A stretch of 40,594 nt of DNA from Prevotella sp. UBA3294 (GTDB lineage: Bacteria; Bacteroidota; Bacteroidia; Bacteroidales; Bacteroidaceae), in contig DETG01000061.1 of assembly GCA_002361535.1 (NCBI GenBank), positions 1 to 40,594 of the forward strand. The letters run 5' to 3'. The notes beneath the pieces are model-generated. The model worked only from the letters and a program-made list of their open reading frames with translations, was not told the origin of the DNA and did no database searches. This document shows, piece by piece, positions 17,459 to 25,965 of this stretch (its first letter is position 1; every line of letters starts with the position of its first letter). Both the position numbers and the translations under genes were made by a program.

Positions 17459-17714
17459 AATCAGCCGTTACTTGCACATAACGCTCCTTTTGGATACTTC
17501 CGTACACTCCATTCGTTCCCCTTCTTCCAATTAGAGAACTTTTGCAAATCTTAATTTTTGACGAATTATTTTGACAAGTTGCCACTTGTGGTAAGCAGGT
17601 ACGACTCAGGGAGTTTGATCTCCTTACCGCGGCAGAAACGATGCGCGATCTAGCACCAAGGAATCTGACGATATATTAAGACTTGGCGGTTCACACTTTT
17701 TTACTTCATTATAT

Positions 17715-17745
17715 CTTGAGTTTCAAAAAAAATAGTGTATCTTTG
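17715..17745 (+). promoter_or_regulatory. Promoter of the three-repeat secreted protein gene
   Basis: CTTG (17715-17718) and TATCTTTG (17738-17745) are separated by 19 bases, close to the Bacteroidota consensus. The ATG follows 46 bases after the -7 box. Confidence 0.65.
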
Positions 17746-17791
17746 CAGCCAGTAAGAGAATTGAGTATAACATAAAAATAGACAAGACACA

Positions 17792-19645
17792 ATGAAAAAA
17801 GTAATTATTGCACTGATGGCAGCCTTGTTCCTTGCCGTGGATATGCAGGCACAAGATGACATGTATTATGACATTATGGTGGCTGGTGACTATGTGACCA
17901 ACGAAAACATCAACAATCTGTCAAAATTGAAGTATGTCAAAGGCGGTACCATCACCTACAGTCCTTCGACAAAAGTGCTTACGCTCGATAATGCGGTTAT
18001 CGACGTGACGGAGGTGCAGGCTCAAGGTATTGTCTTGGGCGAGAATGGTGCAACGGTCAAGCTCATTGGCAAAAATACCGTCAAAAGCAAGTATGCGGCC
18101 TTGCATATCAAGGCAAATACCACCATTACAGGTTCTGGACAACTGGTGCTTGACGGACAGGAATATGGCATCCGTCTGATTAATCGGTTTCAAAGACTCA
18201 TCATCAAAGGCGGTGCCATGGTAAAAGCCAAGGGTGGAAAAATTGGCATCTGGACCTATGAAGATACCGGTAGGTTAGGTATCACTGATGATGGCACCAA
18301 AGTCTTGGCCTATGGTAATGAGGGTGCCATTTGTAACTTTGCCACTATTGGTATTGAGAATGCGGCGGAAGTCATCAGACCTCTCGGTGCTGAGATCGCT
18401 GGTGGGAATGTGGTGGATGCACAGGGTAATGACGTGAAAGGGAAATGGGTGCTCATCAAGAAGAAGGTGACACCTACCAAGACCCTGACTCTCAGTTTCA
18501 GTAAACGACTGATAAACACAGATAACCTGACTGAGGATCAAAGACTGGCCTTGGACTGTCTGGCGCAGTTCAACGTGCTGACATCCGTAACGAAATCGGA
18601 TCCCCATTTCATCATATACCGTTACCAGCAAAACGATCTGCTGGCGCTGATAGAGAAAAACCTCACCGTGTATCCGAACGTCACCTCGGCAAATAACGTC
18701 AGCTATGATCTGACCGATGAAAACCACAATGCCATGGAGATCACAGAGGATGGAGTCATCCCCCTGGAGGAATACAAGACAGTGAAGCTGCTCTTCAACC
18801 TGTCGGCACCCTCACAGACAAAAGCCGTTACCTTTACCAAACGACTGCACGAAAAGAGTGAGTTTAACGAAGAAGAACTGTCTATCGTGGAGATCATGGG
18901 TATGTATGGATTGCTGGGGCCCAGGACAGGTCCACGTAATTGTACCTTTATCATCAACGACAAAGAAAAGAACTTGATAGCCTTCCCTAAACAAGGAGAC
19001 AGTTTCAATGTGTTCCCCAATGTTACCTCCGCCGACAATATCTCCCTTACATTGACGTTCATTCACCATCAGACTTTCATCGATCTTTTGGGATATGACC
19101 CTTATGCCGATTGTAATGCATTACAGATGAAGTTCAACGTGGCAAAGCCCAACAGTACGCTGAAGGTCGCATTCCCCACAGGCGAGACTCCTCTCAGTTC
19201 TCCCGATTCCTATATGGAAAAGCTGGTGACAGCCATTATTGGATTGGCCTATTTCGGGGTGTTGAACCCAACGGTTGGGATGAACAACGAAACATACCTG
19301 CAGGACAAGAATGGCAAGACATTATTTATTTTAGCTAAGGATGTTACCAAGATAACCGTGCCTGACAATGTGACGAAGGCGGACAACTTCACATGGAACA
19401 TTACCGATGAGCAGCATACAAGGATTATTACTGAGTTGACCGGCATCGACCCGATAGGCAACTACAGCACCGTTAATGTATGCTTCGGGGAAAATAATAT
19501 GGTGGCTACCTCGATCCCTGATTTGGAAAGCAATACGGATCCTCATCCTGACACCTCTTTCTACAACCTGCAAGGGCAGCGTGTGGAACATCCGCAAAAA
19601 GCCGGTATTTACATTCATAACGGAAGGAAAGTCATCATCAGATGA
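17792..19645 (+). CDS. Secreted three-repeat protein with T9SS-like tail
   Basis: A 617-residue protein not assignable to a functional family. A signal peptide (MKKVIIALMAALFLAVDMQA) is cut before Gln. Residues about 25-230 look like a right-handed beta-helix or similar carbohydrate-binding fold, with short strands such as ATVKLIGKNTVKSKYAALHI. Three copies of a domain of roughly 100-120 residues follow (about 233-340, 345-450 and 455-570). Each begins with a LTLSFSKRL/VTFTKRL/LKVAFPTG strand and contains a VTSANN/VTSADN/VTKADN motif about two-thirds through. The C-terminus FYNLQGQRV...GIYIHNGRKVIIR matches the tails of Prevotella surface proteins, which are thought to direct T9SS export. It is monocistronic with its own promoter. 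A surface or matrix role is the reasonable guess. Confidence 0.75.
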   Translation: MKKVIIALMAALFLAVDMQAQDDMYYDIMVAGDYVTNENINNLSKLKYVKGGTITYSPSTKVLTLDNAVIDVTEVQAQGIVLGENGATVKLIGKNTVKSKYAALHIKANTTITGSGQLVLDGQEYGIRLINRFQRLIIKGGAMVKAKGGKIGIWTYEDTGRLGITDDGTKVLAYGNEGAICNFATIGIENAAEVIRPLGAEIAGGNVVDAQGNDVKGKWVLIKKKVTPTKTLTLSFSKRLINTDNLTEDQRLALDCLAQFNVLTSVTKSDPHFIIYRYQQNDLLALIEKNLTVYPNVTSANNVSYDLTDENHNAMEITEDGVIPLEEYKTVKLLFNLSAPSQTKAVTFTKRLHEKSEFNEEELSIVEIMGMYGLLGPRTGPRNCTFIINDKEKNLIAFPKQGDSFNVFPNVTSADNISLTLTFIHHQTFIDLLGYDPYADCNALQMKFNVAKPNSTLKVAFPTGETPLSSPDSYMEKLVTAIIGLAYFGVLNPTVGMNNETYLQDKNGKTLFILAKDVTKITVPDNVTKADNFTWNITDEQHTRIITELTGIDPIGNYSTVNVCFGENNMVATSIPDLESNTDPHPDTSFYNLQGQRVEHPQKAGIYIHNGRKVIIR

Positions 19646-19670
19646 CTTTCCCTCAACTTTCTCTCAGCAT

Positions 19671-19709
19671 AAAAAAATACGCTGCAACTCTCAACGAGCT
19701 GCAACGTAT
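19671..19709 (-). terminator. Intrinsic terminator on the minus strand
   Basis: On the minus strand ATACGTTGCA pairs with TGCAGCGTAT (10 positions, one G-T pair), with an inner CTC/GAG helix, and is followed by seven T (19671-19677 in plus-strand A). The orientation does not fit the plus-strand gene ending at 19645. Confidence 0.7.
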
Positions 19710-19741
19710 CAACTATGTTTAACTAAAAATCCTTTTCTGAA

Positions 19742-19789
19742 TCAAATGGGAGCCTCACGGTTACCATTGTCATCCATTTCAACAATCAT
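19742..19789 (-). CDS. Possible 15-residue peptide gene
   Basis: ATG at 19789 opens a 15-codon frame, MIVEMDDNGNREAPI, closed by TGA at 19742, inside the candidate small transcript. There is no strong ribosome-binding signal to support it. It may be a chance frame in a small RNA. The bounded transcript around it is the reason to list it. Confidence 0.3.
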   Translation of the reverse strand: MIVEMDDNGNREAPI

Positions 19790-19869
19790 GAAAACTTACC
19801 TTAATCTAATAACTAAAAACCTAAATCTATTACTACTAACCTAAACAATCTATTAACCTTTTGACGATG

Positions 19870-19877
19870 CAAAGGTA
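19870..19877 (-). promoter_or_regulatory. -7 box of the small transcript
   Basis: Minus-strand TACCTTTG followed by C. An ATTG at 19897-19900 lies 19 bases further upstream and may be the -33 element. Transcription would start near 19863. Confidence 0.6.
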
Positions 19878-20000
19878 CAACGATTTTGGAAAGTGGCAAT
19901 GGATTATACTTACATATTCGTAAAAATATGCGCTTTTCTTGATGCAAATCAAGTTGTGTGTGCGATAACAAGTGCTGATTCTTGAATTTTTAGTCTGTTT

Positions 20001-20480
20001 TCACTCCTGATAGATCAACACGGTGGCGTATGCGCTCATCCCTTCTTCGCGACCAGTAAATCCTAATTTCTCGGTGGTCGTGGCTTTGATGGAGATGTTC
20101 TCCTCATCAGTATCCATCACCTCTGCCAGACATTGCTTGATGGCTGGTACATGGGGATTGATTTTCGGGCGTTCAGCACAAACGGTGGCATCGAGGTTAC
20201 CGAACTGGTAGCCTTTGCTGCGGATCAGTTCCATCGTCTTACGGAGGATGATCTTACTGTCCATGTCGAGTGTTTCATCGGAGGTGTCGGGGAAGTGGTA
20301 ACCGATGTCGCGCATGTTCGCCGCCCCTAACAGGGCATCGCAGATGGCATGGATGAGCACATCAGCATCGCTGTGCCCTAACAGTCCTAAACTATGATCA
20401 ATCTTGATGCCACCCAGCCAGAGGGCACGTCCCTCCACCAGGCGGTGGACATCAAATCCCATTCCTACTCTTATTTTCAT
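20001..20480 (-). CDS. ispF: 2-C-methyl-D-erythritol 2,4-cyclodiphosphate synthase
   Basis: A 159-residue enzyme of the MEP isoprenoid pathway, which converts CDP-methylerythritol 2-phosphate to the 2,4-cyclodiphosphate with loss of CMP. With the start at 20480, zinc ligands fall at D10, H12 (GFDVHRL) and H44 (GHSDADVLIHAI), close to D8/H10/H42 of the E. coli protein. The C-terminal ATTTEKLGFTGREEG loop is diagnostic. The frame remains open upstream to 20516, but that would overlap porV, and length favours 20480 (or the adjacent ATG at 20483). It is the last gene of the long minus-strand run and follows porV by about 10 bases. Confidence 0.96.
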   Translation of the reverse strand: MKIRVGMGFDVHRLVEGRALWLGGIKIDHSLGLLGHSDADVLIHAICDALLGAANMRDIGYHFPDTSDETLDMDSKIILRKTMELIRSKGYQFGNLDATVCAERPKINPHVPAIKQCLAEVMDTDEENISIKATTTEKLGFTGREEGMSAYATVLIYQE

Positions 20481-20490
20481 CATCGGGTTT

Positions 20491-21672
20491 TTACCTGAAC
20501 AAGTCTTTGATTCCATCCATATCGAACGCTAAGGTGAAGCGCAGGGTCTGGTCGAGTGGGTTACTCTTTGCTGTGGCAATGACATAACCCACGTCTAAAG
20601 AGAACACGTTCATGCGGAAACCGGCACCCAGCGTGAAATATTTGCGGTTTCCTTTGTTCTCGCTCTCGTGGTGGTAACCGCCACGGATCGTGAACTGATC
20701 ATGATAGACGTATTCTGCGCCGACGCTCCATCTGATCTCCTCCAGCTCTTCCTTGAATCCCCCGGGTGCATCGTTGAAACTCTTGAAGATTCCGCTGATG
20801 CTACTCACGTTATAATAGTGGTCTTCGGCGTATGCCTCACTGTAGTTCCCGTCTTCATCCTTAGGGTAGGTGGGCACTAACAGTTTGTTGGCATCTGCGG
20901 CGATGGAGAAACGGTTATACTCATCCACAGGTACCATCAGGGCGGCACCGACGCGCAGGTTGGTAGGGATGAACTCACTGTGGTTATCGCCTCCGAAGGA
21001 GATCTTACTACCGATGTTGCTGATGTTCATTCCCAGGCCTAACTGACACTCGCGTTGCCCGATGTTGAGATAGTTGTTGTAGTAGCAGGCGATATCGGCG
21101 GCGAAGGCACTACCTGGCGACACATCGTCGGTGTAGTCGTAGGTGAGATCGGAATAGATCCACCGCACACCGGCGGCAATGGAGAACTTCTCACTGAGCA
21201 TCAGCGAGTAGGCCACGTCGAGCGACATCTCATAGGGGTTGATGGTCATGGCATCCTCATCCATGCTGGTATAGACCTCGCCCAAGGAGAAGTAGCGTAA
21301 GGATCCACTGACGGCACTGTAGTCGCCAATGCGGTAGTATCCAGCCAGGTAGGCCAGATCCATGTCATTCACCAGTTGGCGTAGCCACGGTGTGTAGTTC
21401 AATGCCACACCGGCTCTGCTGATGGTGAACGGATATTTGGCTGGGTTCCAGTACTGGGAGTTGACATCGGGGTCGGTGGCTGCTCCCACATCACCCATAC
21501 CTGCCGCCCTGGCATCGGGTGCGATGGTCTGAGAGGTGACCGAGGCATGTACGGGGTTGAACATGTCTTCTTTGTCTTGTGCGACCATGGTGAGTGGAAG
21601 GAGAAGGAGCAGCAGGAGGGGCATTGCCCTCCGGATGGCTGTTTTCGTCATGCTATCGTTATTCCTTTTCAT
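20491..21672 (-). CDS. porV: Type IX secretion outer-membrane protein PorV (LptO)
   Basis: A 393-residue outer-membrane beta-barrel of the FadL-like PorV family. A signal peptide ends TMVA before Gln. The family opening TSQTIAPDARAAGMGDVGAA and SQYWNPAKYPF is clear, and the C-terminus is aromatic/hydrophobic (FTLAFDMDGIKDLFR) as in barrel proteins. PorV shuttles T9SS cargo from the translocon to the PorU sortase. It lies 17 bases downstream of porU on the same strand, the arrangement known from Porphyromonas gingivalis. The start at 21672 is assumed. ATG at 21651 would give a shorter N-region. Confidence 0.93.
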   Translation of the reverse strand: MKRNNDSMTKTAIRRAMPLLLLLLLPLTMVAQDKEDMFNPVHASVTSQTIAPDARAAGMGDVGAATDPDVNSQYWNPAKYPFTISRAGVALNYTPWLRQLVNDMDLAYLAGYYRIGDYSAVSGSLRYFSLGEVYTSMDEDAMTINPYEMSLDVAYSLMLSEKFSIAAGVRWIYSDLTYDYTDDVSPGSAFAADIACYYNNYLNIGQRECQLGLGMNISNIGSKISFGGDNHSEFIPTNLRVGAALMVPVDEYNRFSIAADANKLLVPTYPKDEDGNYSEAYAEDHYYNVSSISGIFKSFNDAPGGFKEELEEIRWSVGAEYVYHDQFTIRGGYHHESENKGNRKYFTLGAGFRMNVFSLDVGYVIATAKSNPLDQTLRFTLAFDMDGIKDLFR

Positions 21673-21689
21673 ATTCTCGTTGTGTATAT

Positions 21690-24600
21690 TTAGTGGATAA
21701 TCACCAGTTTCTTGGCATTTGACACTTGATGACCACCGTCACTGTGCAGGGTGGCGCGATAGAGATAGATACCCGTGTCTAAAAGACCGTTGCCGTTGCT
21801 GAGGTTCCAGGTGGTGGTATAGGCACCGTTGGTGACTACGTTCGTCTCGGTGGTCTGCCATACCTGTCGGCCACTGATGTCATAGACATCGATGGTTACA
21901 TCGATCGGACTGCCTATGCGGTCGTGGTTCACGATGAAGGTGGTGCCGTCGCTGGCAGGGTTCTTTGTGACACTCACGTTGACGGCTCCCGGCTTGAGGT
22001 TACGCACCACGTTGAACGACAGTTCTGTGGTGGTGGAGTTGTTCAGGATGTCCCAGGCACGGAACTTCAGTTTGTGCCTGCCGACGGTCAGTTCAGGGAT
22101 ACTATAGTGGGTGGCTCCCTTGGTGTAGGAACCAAATTCATATTCGAAGTTACTGTTCAGGTTATAGGTCTTTGCCATGTCGCCGTCGATGATCAGCTCC
22201 AGGTCGTGACCGATACCGTTGCCCGTGGTGTTCAGACCGTCCTTGTCGGTGATCTCTGCCACGAAATAGGGGGTGGTGTTCACATCACCGCCATCCACAA
22301 AGTCGGGGGAATTCAGGTAGCAGAACACAGAGGGACCGATGGAGTCGTTGGAGGCGAAATCGGATCCTCCCACGATAAACCGTTCCGTGCATCCGTTGGC
22401 AGCCTCTGAGAGGTCGTCTCTCAGTGCATAGATATTGATGAGACCCCTGTCATCGCTGTAGTTGATATCCTTCGGAACGGAGAAACTGAAGGTGAAGGAT
22501 CCGTCCTTTACGTTGTTGGTACCGCTAAACAGCACCTTTGTGCGGTCTTCGTATTCCAGTGCTTTGGTGGCACCGTTGGTTGATTTATTATTCAGCAGAC
22601 AGACGATTTTCTCCTTGGAGTCGCGCACTGTAACGGTCATCTTCCCGTTGAACGTCTCGTCCTTGACACCAGAACGCTCGATGTGGCCGCTGATGGTGGC
22701 GATGGATCCCGCTTTCATCACCGGCAGCTCGGAATTGTTTTGTACATCATGCCCGTTGATGTCATCGATCACGGCTTGTAGGGTAGGGATGTTCAGCACC
22801 AGGGCAGGATCTCCCAAGAGGGAGTACTGTAACTTGTTCACCGAGCGGTCGCTGCTGGTGGTGGGGTCGCCATTTTCCTTATAGCCCGTGATGACGGGTG
22901 TGAGGATCCTGTTCTTTGCCAATCGTTGTGCTTCGCCGATGGAGTTGAACTTTCCTTTGCTGTTCTTCGTGAAGAGATACTTCATATACTGCGAGTTGAT
23001 GAGCAGGTTGTACTGGGTATATACGGTGCGTGTGGTGCCGAAGAATGCCACGGCACCGCCTCTGTTGTTGAAGAGAGCCGACTCACCGATGTTATCGGTC
23101 TGTCCATCGAAGGGCATGATATCACACGAAGCGGTGATCCACAGGGGAAGGTTGGAATTGGTGAAGCCTTCGAAGTCGGCGAGGTTCAATACGCGCTCAT
23201 CAGAGAGGGTGGTAGGCATGCCATGACCGCAATAGTCCATCACCAGTGCCCCATCAGCCTGCTGCTGTCTGACGAGCCCCGTCACATCGGGATAGCTGTC
23301 GCCAGTGGAGGATGACACACGGTTGTAGGCATCCCACATCACACGTTTCATATAGATAGCAGGGTTCACCATCAGCACGGAATCGGCGGCAGTGAGCGCA
23401 TCTTTCATGTGCACGTTCTCATTGCCGTCGTCACCCATCACCATCACGGTGTTCTGCCATGCTCCCGCATTCTTGTTCTCTGCGTAGCTGATGGTTTTGT
23501 CAACCATGGTCTTGGCCTGTTCCACGGTGCGAACAGGAAAACGTCCCACTGCCATATCGGCACGGTCGGTGGTCTGAGGGTTACCTCCTTCCCCATCATC
23601 GAGGTAGCAGAAGAAGCTCTCATCGACATAGCAATATACCTTATTAAAAGAGTTCTCGCTCTCATGACAGAGCAGGAAGTCGTCGGGATGGAAGTCTTTC
23701 CATGCCTTTGTGTTCATTCGGTTATCCCAGGCACAGTCGCCGAAGAGCAGTAGGTACCGTGGCATCTCCTCATCGGTCTCTGCCCGGTCGTAGAGCATTT
23801 TCAGATAACGACGGTAGGCATTGGTGTCGGGTGTTCCGCTGGAGAACTCGTTGAACAGTTCGTCGGCAGGTACGATGCGAGTCTTCAGTCCGTCATGTTG
23901 CTCATGGAACGTCTTCAGTCGTTCCGCTTGTGCCAGGAACTGCTGGCTGGTGGGGATGATGATCACCATCTGGTATCCTTTGTCGGCATGGAGATCTTGG
24001 TTGGTGATGTTATACACATACTCGGGCTCAGCGAACGATTCAGTACTGAGGTTCTCCATGGAACGATAGGATCCTGCCATGGCACCGATATAGTCGAGAC
24101 GTACCGTAGCTCCGTGGGTATTGGTGATCTTGATGGTGTTGGTAGGCTGGAAGGTGCCTACATCGAAAAGGGCTCCCACCATCACACCCTTGTCGTATTC
24201 AGTATTGTTCCTTTTCAGGGAGATGGAGCCAAGCAAGGAGTCGTTCATCTCCACACTGATCATGGCATCCTGTCCTGTCGATACCGATATATATAGGTTC
24301 GCACTCTCATCCCATGAGTTGGTACTGCCCCCTGGGTTTGCGATGGTATAGCTCTTTGATTTCCCTTCTTCGATGGGATCATCCTCAAAGAGGTTTCGTC
24401 CACCTTCAAACCAAGCATAGTTATCCACCTCATGAAGCGTATGGTTATATTCACCACCAGGGTAGAAACTGCTGACGAAAGCAGTACTGTCAACGGTGAG
24501 GGGCTGGTCATCGCTCTCCGTGATGAAGTAATAGCCGCTGTCGGAGAATGGATTCCTGGTGCGCTGCGCACTATATTGACTCCAGGTAACCGGCCCTTGA

Positions 24601-25310
24601 GCATGAAACAGGCGTCGTCCGTTCACGATGCAGGTAGGCACCTCTTTCAGATCATCGTTTTCTGTGAGGTAAGTGGCGTTGAGTCTTTCAGGCTGCAGGG
24701 CTCCACCGTATCCATAGACCTTTACCTTATCCAAATTCGAGAATCCTGCCTTTTTGATGAGGGATTCGGTGAGTTGGTAGATACCAGTCTGAGGCACGCG
24801 GATCTTCGCCCAGTTGCCGGTGGCCAGTACCGAGTGTTCGGCATAGCGTGAGGAGGCTGTGGTGGCTCTTGACTCGACCGTTGCCGCATGCCGTTTGGCC
24901 GCTGTTTCTTTCTCCTGCCCATCCACACAAAGCATGAAGCTCACCAGTTTCATCCACCGACCTTCGCGTTTCACAATGGGTGCAAAAGCAACCTCCAAGA
25001 ATCCGTTCTTGCGGTCAACCACTATCTGTGTATCGATACGGGGGAGGGTAGGAGGGTCTGCTGCGAAGAATTGTTTGCATTTCAGCGTATCCTCCCGGCT
25101 CATGGTGATGAATTCGGGGTATTTGAGGGTTACGGTATAGGTGGAGTCATCGTAGTTCTTACCTAAATCGAAAGAATGAGAGAATACCGGCAACAATGAG
25201 TCGATCCTGACCTCCTCGGCGGTCAGGTTGAAGAACTGCTGTCGTTGCGCTTGCAGGGATGTTGCGCAAAACAACAATGCCACAGTGATGATCTGCTTAA
25301 ATATTCTCAA
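21690..25310 (-). CDS. porU: Type IX secretion sortase PorU
   Basis: A 1206-residue gingipain-fold (C25) transpeptidase that removes the C-terminal signal of T9SS cargo and joins the cargo to A-LPS. Signal peptide MRIFKQIITVALLFCATSLQA precedes Gln. A long N-terminal beta region leads to the C25 domain, with the catalytic His in DYCGHGMPTTLSDER (H696) and the catalytic Cys in WITASCDIMPFDG (C729). The 33-residue His-Cys interval equals that of P. gingivalis PorU (H657, C690). The C-terminus from about residue 1115 has the Ig-like sorting-domain look (VTIDVYDISGRQVWQT, DTGIYLYRATL). It sits 2 bases after the FAH gene and 17 before porV. Confidence 0.95.
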   Translation of the reverse strand: MRIFKQIITVALLFCATSLQAQRQQFFNLTAEEVRIDSLLPVFSHSFDLGKNYDDSTYTVTLKYPEFITMSREDTLKCKQFFAADPPTLPRIDTQIVVDRKNGFLEVAFAPIVKREGRWMKLVSFMLCVDGQEKETAAKRHAATVESRATTASSRYAEHSVLATGNWAKIRVPQTGIYQLTESLIKKAGFSNLDKVKVYGYGGALQPERLNATYLTENDDLKEVPTCIVNGRRLFHAQGPVTWSQYSAQRTRNPFSDSGYYFITESDDQPLTVDSTAFVSSFYPGGEYNHTLHEVDNYAWFEGGRNLFEDDPIEEGKSKSYTIANPGGSTNSWDESANLYISVSTGQDAMISVEMNDSLLGSISLKRNNTEYDKGVMVGALFDVGTFQPTNTIKITNTHGATVRLDYIGAMAGSYRSMENLSTESFAEPEYVYNITNQDLHADKGYQMVIIIPTSQQFLAQAERLKTFHEQHDGLKTRIVPADELFNEFSSGTPDTNAYRRYLKMLYDRAETDEEMPRYLLLFGDCAWDNRMNTKAWKDFHPDDFLLCHESENSFNKVYCYVDESFFCYLDDGEGGNPQTTDRADMAVGRFPVRTVEQAKTMVDKTISYAENKNAGAWQNTVMVMGDDGNENVHMKDALTAADSVLMVNPAIYMKRVMWDAYNRVSSSTGDSYPDVTGLVRQQQADGALVMDYCGHGMPTTLSDERVLNLADFEGFTNSNLPLWITASCDIMPFDGQTDNIGESALFNNRGGAVAFFGTTRTVYTQYNLLINSQYMKYLFTKNSKGKFNSIGEAQRLAKNRILTPVITGYKENGDPTTSSDRSVNKLQYSLLGDPALVLNIPTLQAVIDDINGHDVQNNSELPVMKAGSIATISGHIERSGVKDETFNGKMTVTVRDSKEKIVCLLNNKSTNGATKALEYEDRTKVLFSGTNNVKDGSFTFSFSVPKDINYSDDRGLINIYALRDDLSEAANGCTERFIVGGSDFASNDSIGPSVFCYLNSPDFVDGGDVNTTPYFVAEITDKDGLNTTGNGIGHDLELIIDGDMAKTYNLNSNFEYEFGSYTKGATHYSIPELTVGRHKLKFRAWDILNNSTTTELSFNVVRNLKPGAVNVSVTKNPASDGTTFIVNHDRIGSPIDVTIDVYDISGRQVWQTTETNVVTNGAYTTTWNLSNGNGLLDTGIYLYRATLHSDGGHQVSNAKKLVIIH

Positions 25311-25312
25311 TC

Positions 25313-25930
25313 TTATTTAACGTTAAATTCCAGAACTTTCCGTTCTTCTATCCATCCTTCAAGGTGGTCGTTGATGTGGACAGGACCAACGCCCGCTGGT
25401 GTCCCGGTATAGAGGAGGTCACCCGTCTTGAGGGTGAACCACTGACTGATATAGCTGATCAGCTCATCCACCTTGAAAAGCATGTCACTGCTACATCCTT
25501 CCTGCACAGTCTTCCCATTGATGTCGAGGTGGAAATGCAGGGCTTGGATGTCGCGGAATTTCTCCACAGGAATCCATTCGCCGATGGCAGCGGCTCCGTC
25601 GAAGCCTTTGCACAGCTCCCAGGGGTGACCTGCATCTCGCAGCTGCCGTTGCAGGTCGCGGGCGGTGAAGTCGATACCCACTGTTACGGCATCGTAGTAA
25701 CGATGGGCAAAACGTTGTGGGATGCTCTTCCCCAGGCGACAGATACGCACTACCAGCTCAGTCTCGTAGTCGATGCGTCCCAGCTCATCTGGCAGAAAGA
25801 ATGGCTTCTTGTCTTTCAGCAATGCTGAGTCGGCCTTTGTGAAGATGACGGGTTTCTCCGTCTTATATAACGTACCATCCAGCTCTTTATTGTGCTGGAT
25901 GTAATTCATTCCAACCGCAAAGATCTTCAT
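25313..25930 (-). CDS. Fumarylacetoacetate hydrolase-family enzyme
   Basis: A 205-residue cytoplasmic protein with the FAH fold. The metal site is visible as IDYETELVVRI (two Glu) with the downstream Asp in TVGIDFTARDLQ. The C-terminal TGDLLYTGTPAGVGPV closes the domain. Small FAH proteins act as acylpyruvases or oxaloacetate decarboxylases, or hydrolyse C-C bonds in 2,4-diketo acids. The exact substrate is not predictable. It is embedded between the glutaminyl-cyclase-like gene (35 bases) and porU (2 bases), so it is almost certainly co-transcribed with the secretion genes. No functional link to them is known to me. Confidence 0.88.
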   Translation of the reverse strand: MKIFAVGMNYIQHNKELDGTLYKTEKPVIFTKADSALLKDKKPFFLPDELGRIDYETELVVRICRLGKSIPQRFAHRYYDAVTVGIDFTARDLQRQLRDAGHPWELCKGFDGAAAIGEWIPVEKFRDIQALHFHLDINGKTVQEGCSSDMLFKVDELISYISQWFTLKTGDLLYTGTPAGVGPVHINDHLEGWIEERKVLEFNVK

Positions 25931-25965
25931 TTCTTTAAAAGATTAGGGAATCTGATGGAGAGGAC

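Larger units (their letters stand above)
16720..17737. other. Repeat-rich gene-free stretch
   Basis: About 1 kb with no credible gene. A short minus-strand open frame at 16700-16921 has no start context or recognisable content. The stretch holds an inverted repeat AATTCGTCA/TGACGAATT near 16812-16855, the direct and inverted repeats at 17037-17131, the dispersed 15-bp motif at 17151-17165, the 22-bp-phased arrays at 17238-17319 and 17370-17458, and a bulged hairpin near 17590-17627 (GGTAA...GGAG TTTGAT CTCC TTACC) of unknown meaning. Confidence 0.65.
19671..19863 (-). ncRNA. Candidate small transcript of about 190 bases
   Basis: A complete minus-strand transcription unit without a normal-sized gene. 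It is bounded by a promoter (-7 box at 19870-19877) and a stem-loop followed by seven T residues (19671-19709). Its 5' part on the minus strand is an AT-rich series of TTAGGTTAGTAGT-like segments. The middle holds a 15-codon reading frame. It is convergent with the three-repeat protein gene. No known RNA family was recognised. Confidence 0.5.

Noticed and set aside
17226..17480. CRISPR array
   Set aside because: The 22-bp units are contiguous and have no unique spacers, and no cas genes are present.
17590..17627. Possible structured RNA or tRNA-like fold
   Set aside because: A bulged hairpin is visible, but there is no tRNA arm set, anticodon or known riboswitch core, and no promoter upstream.
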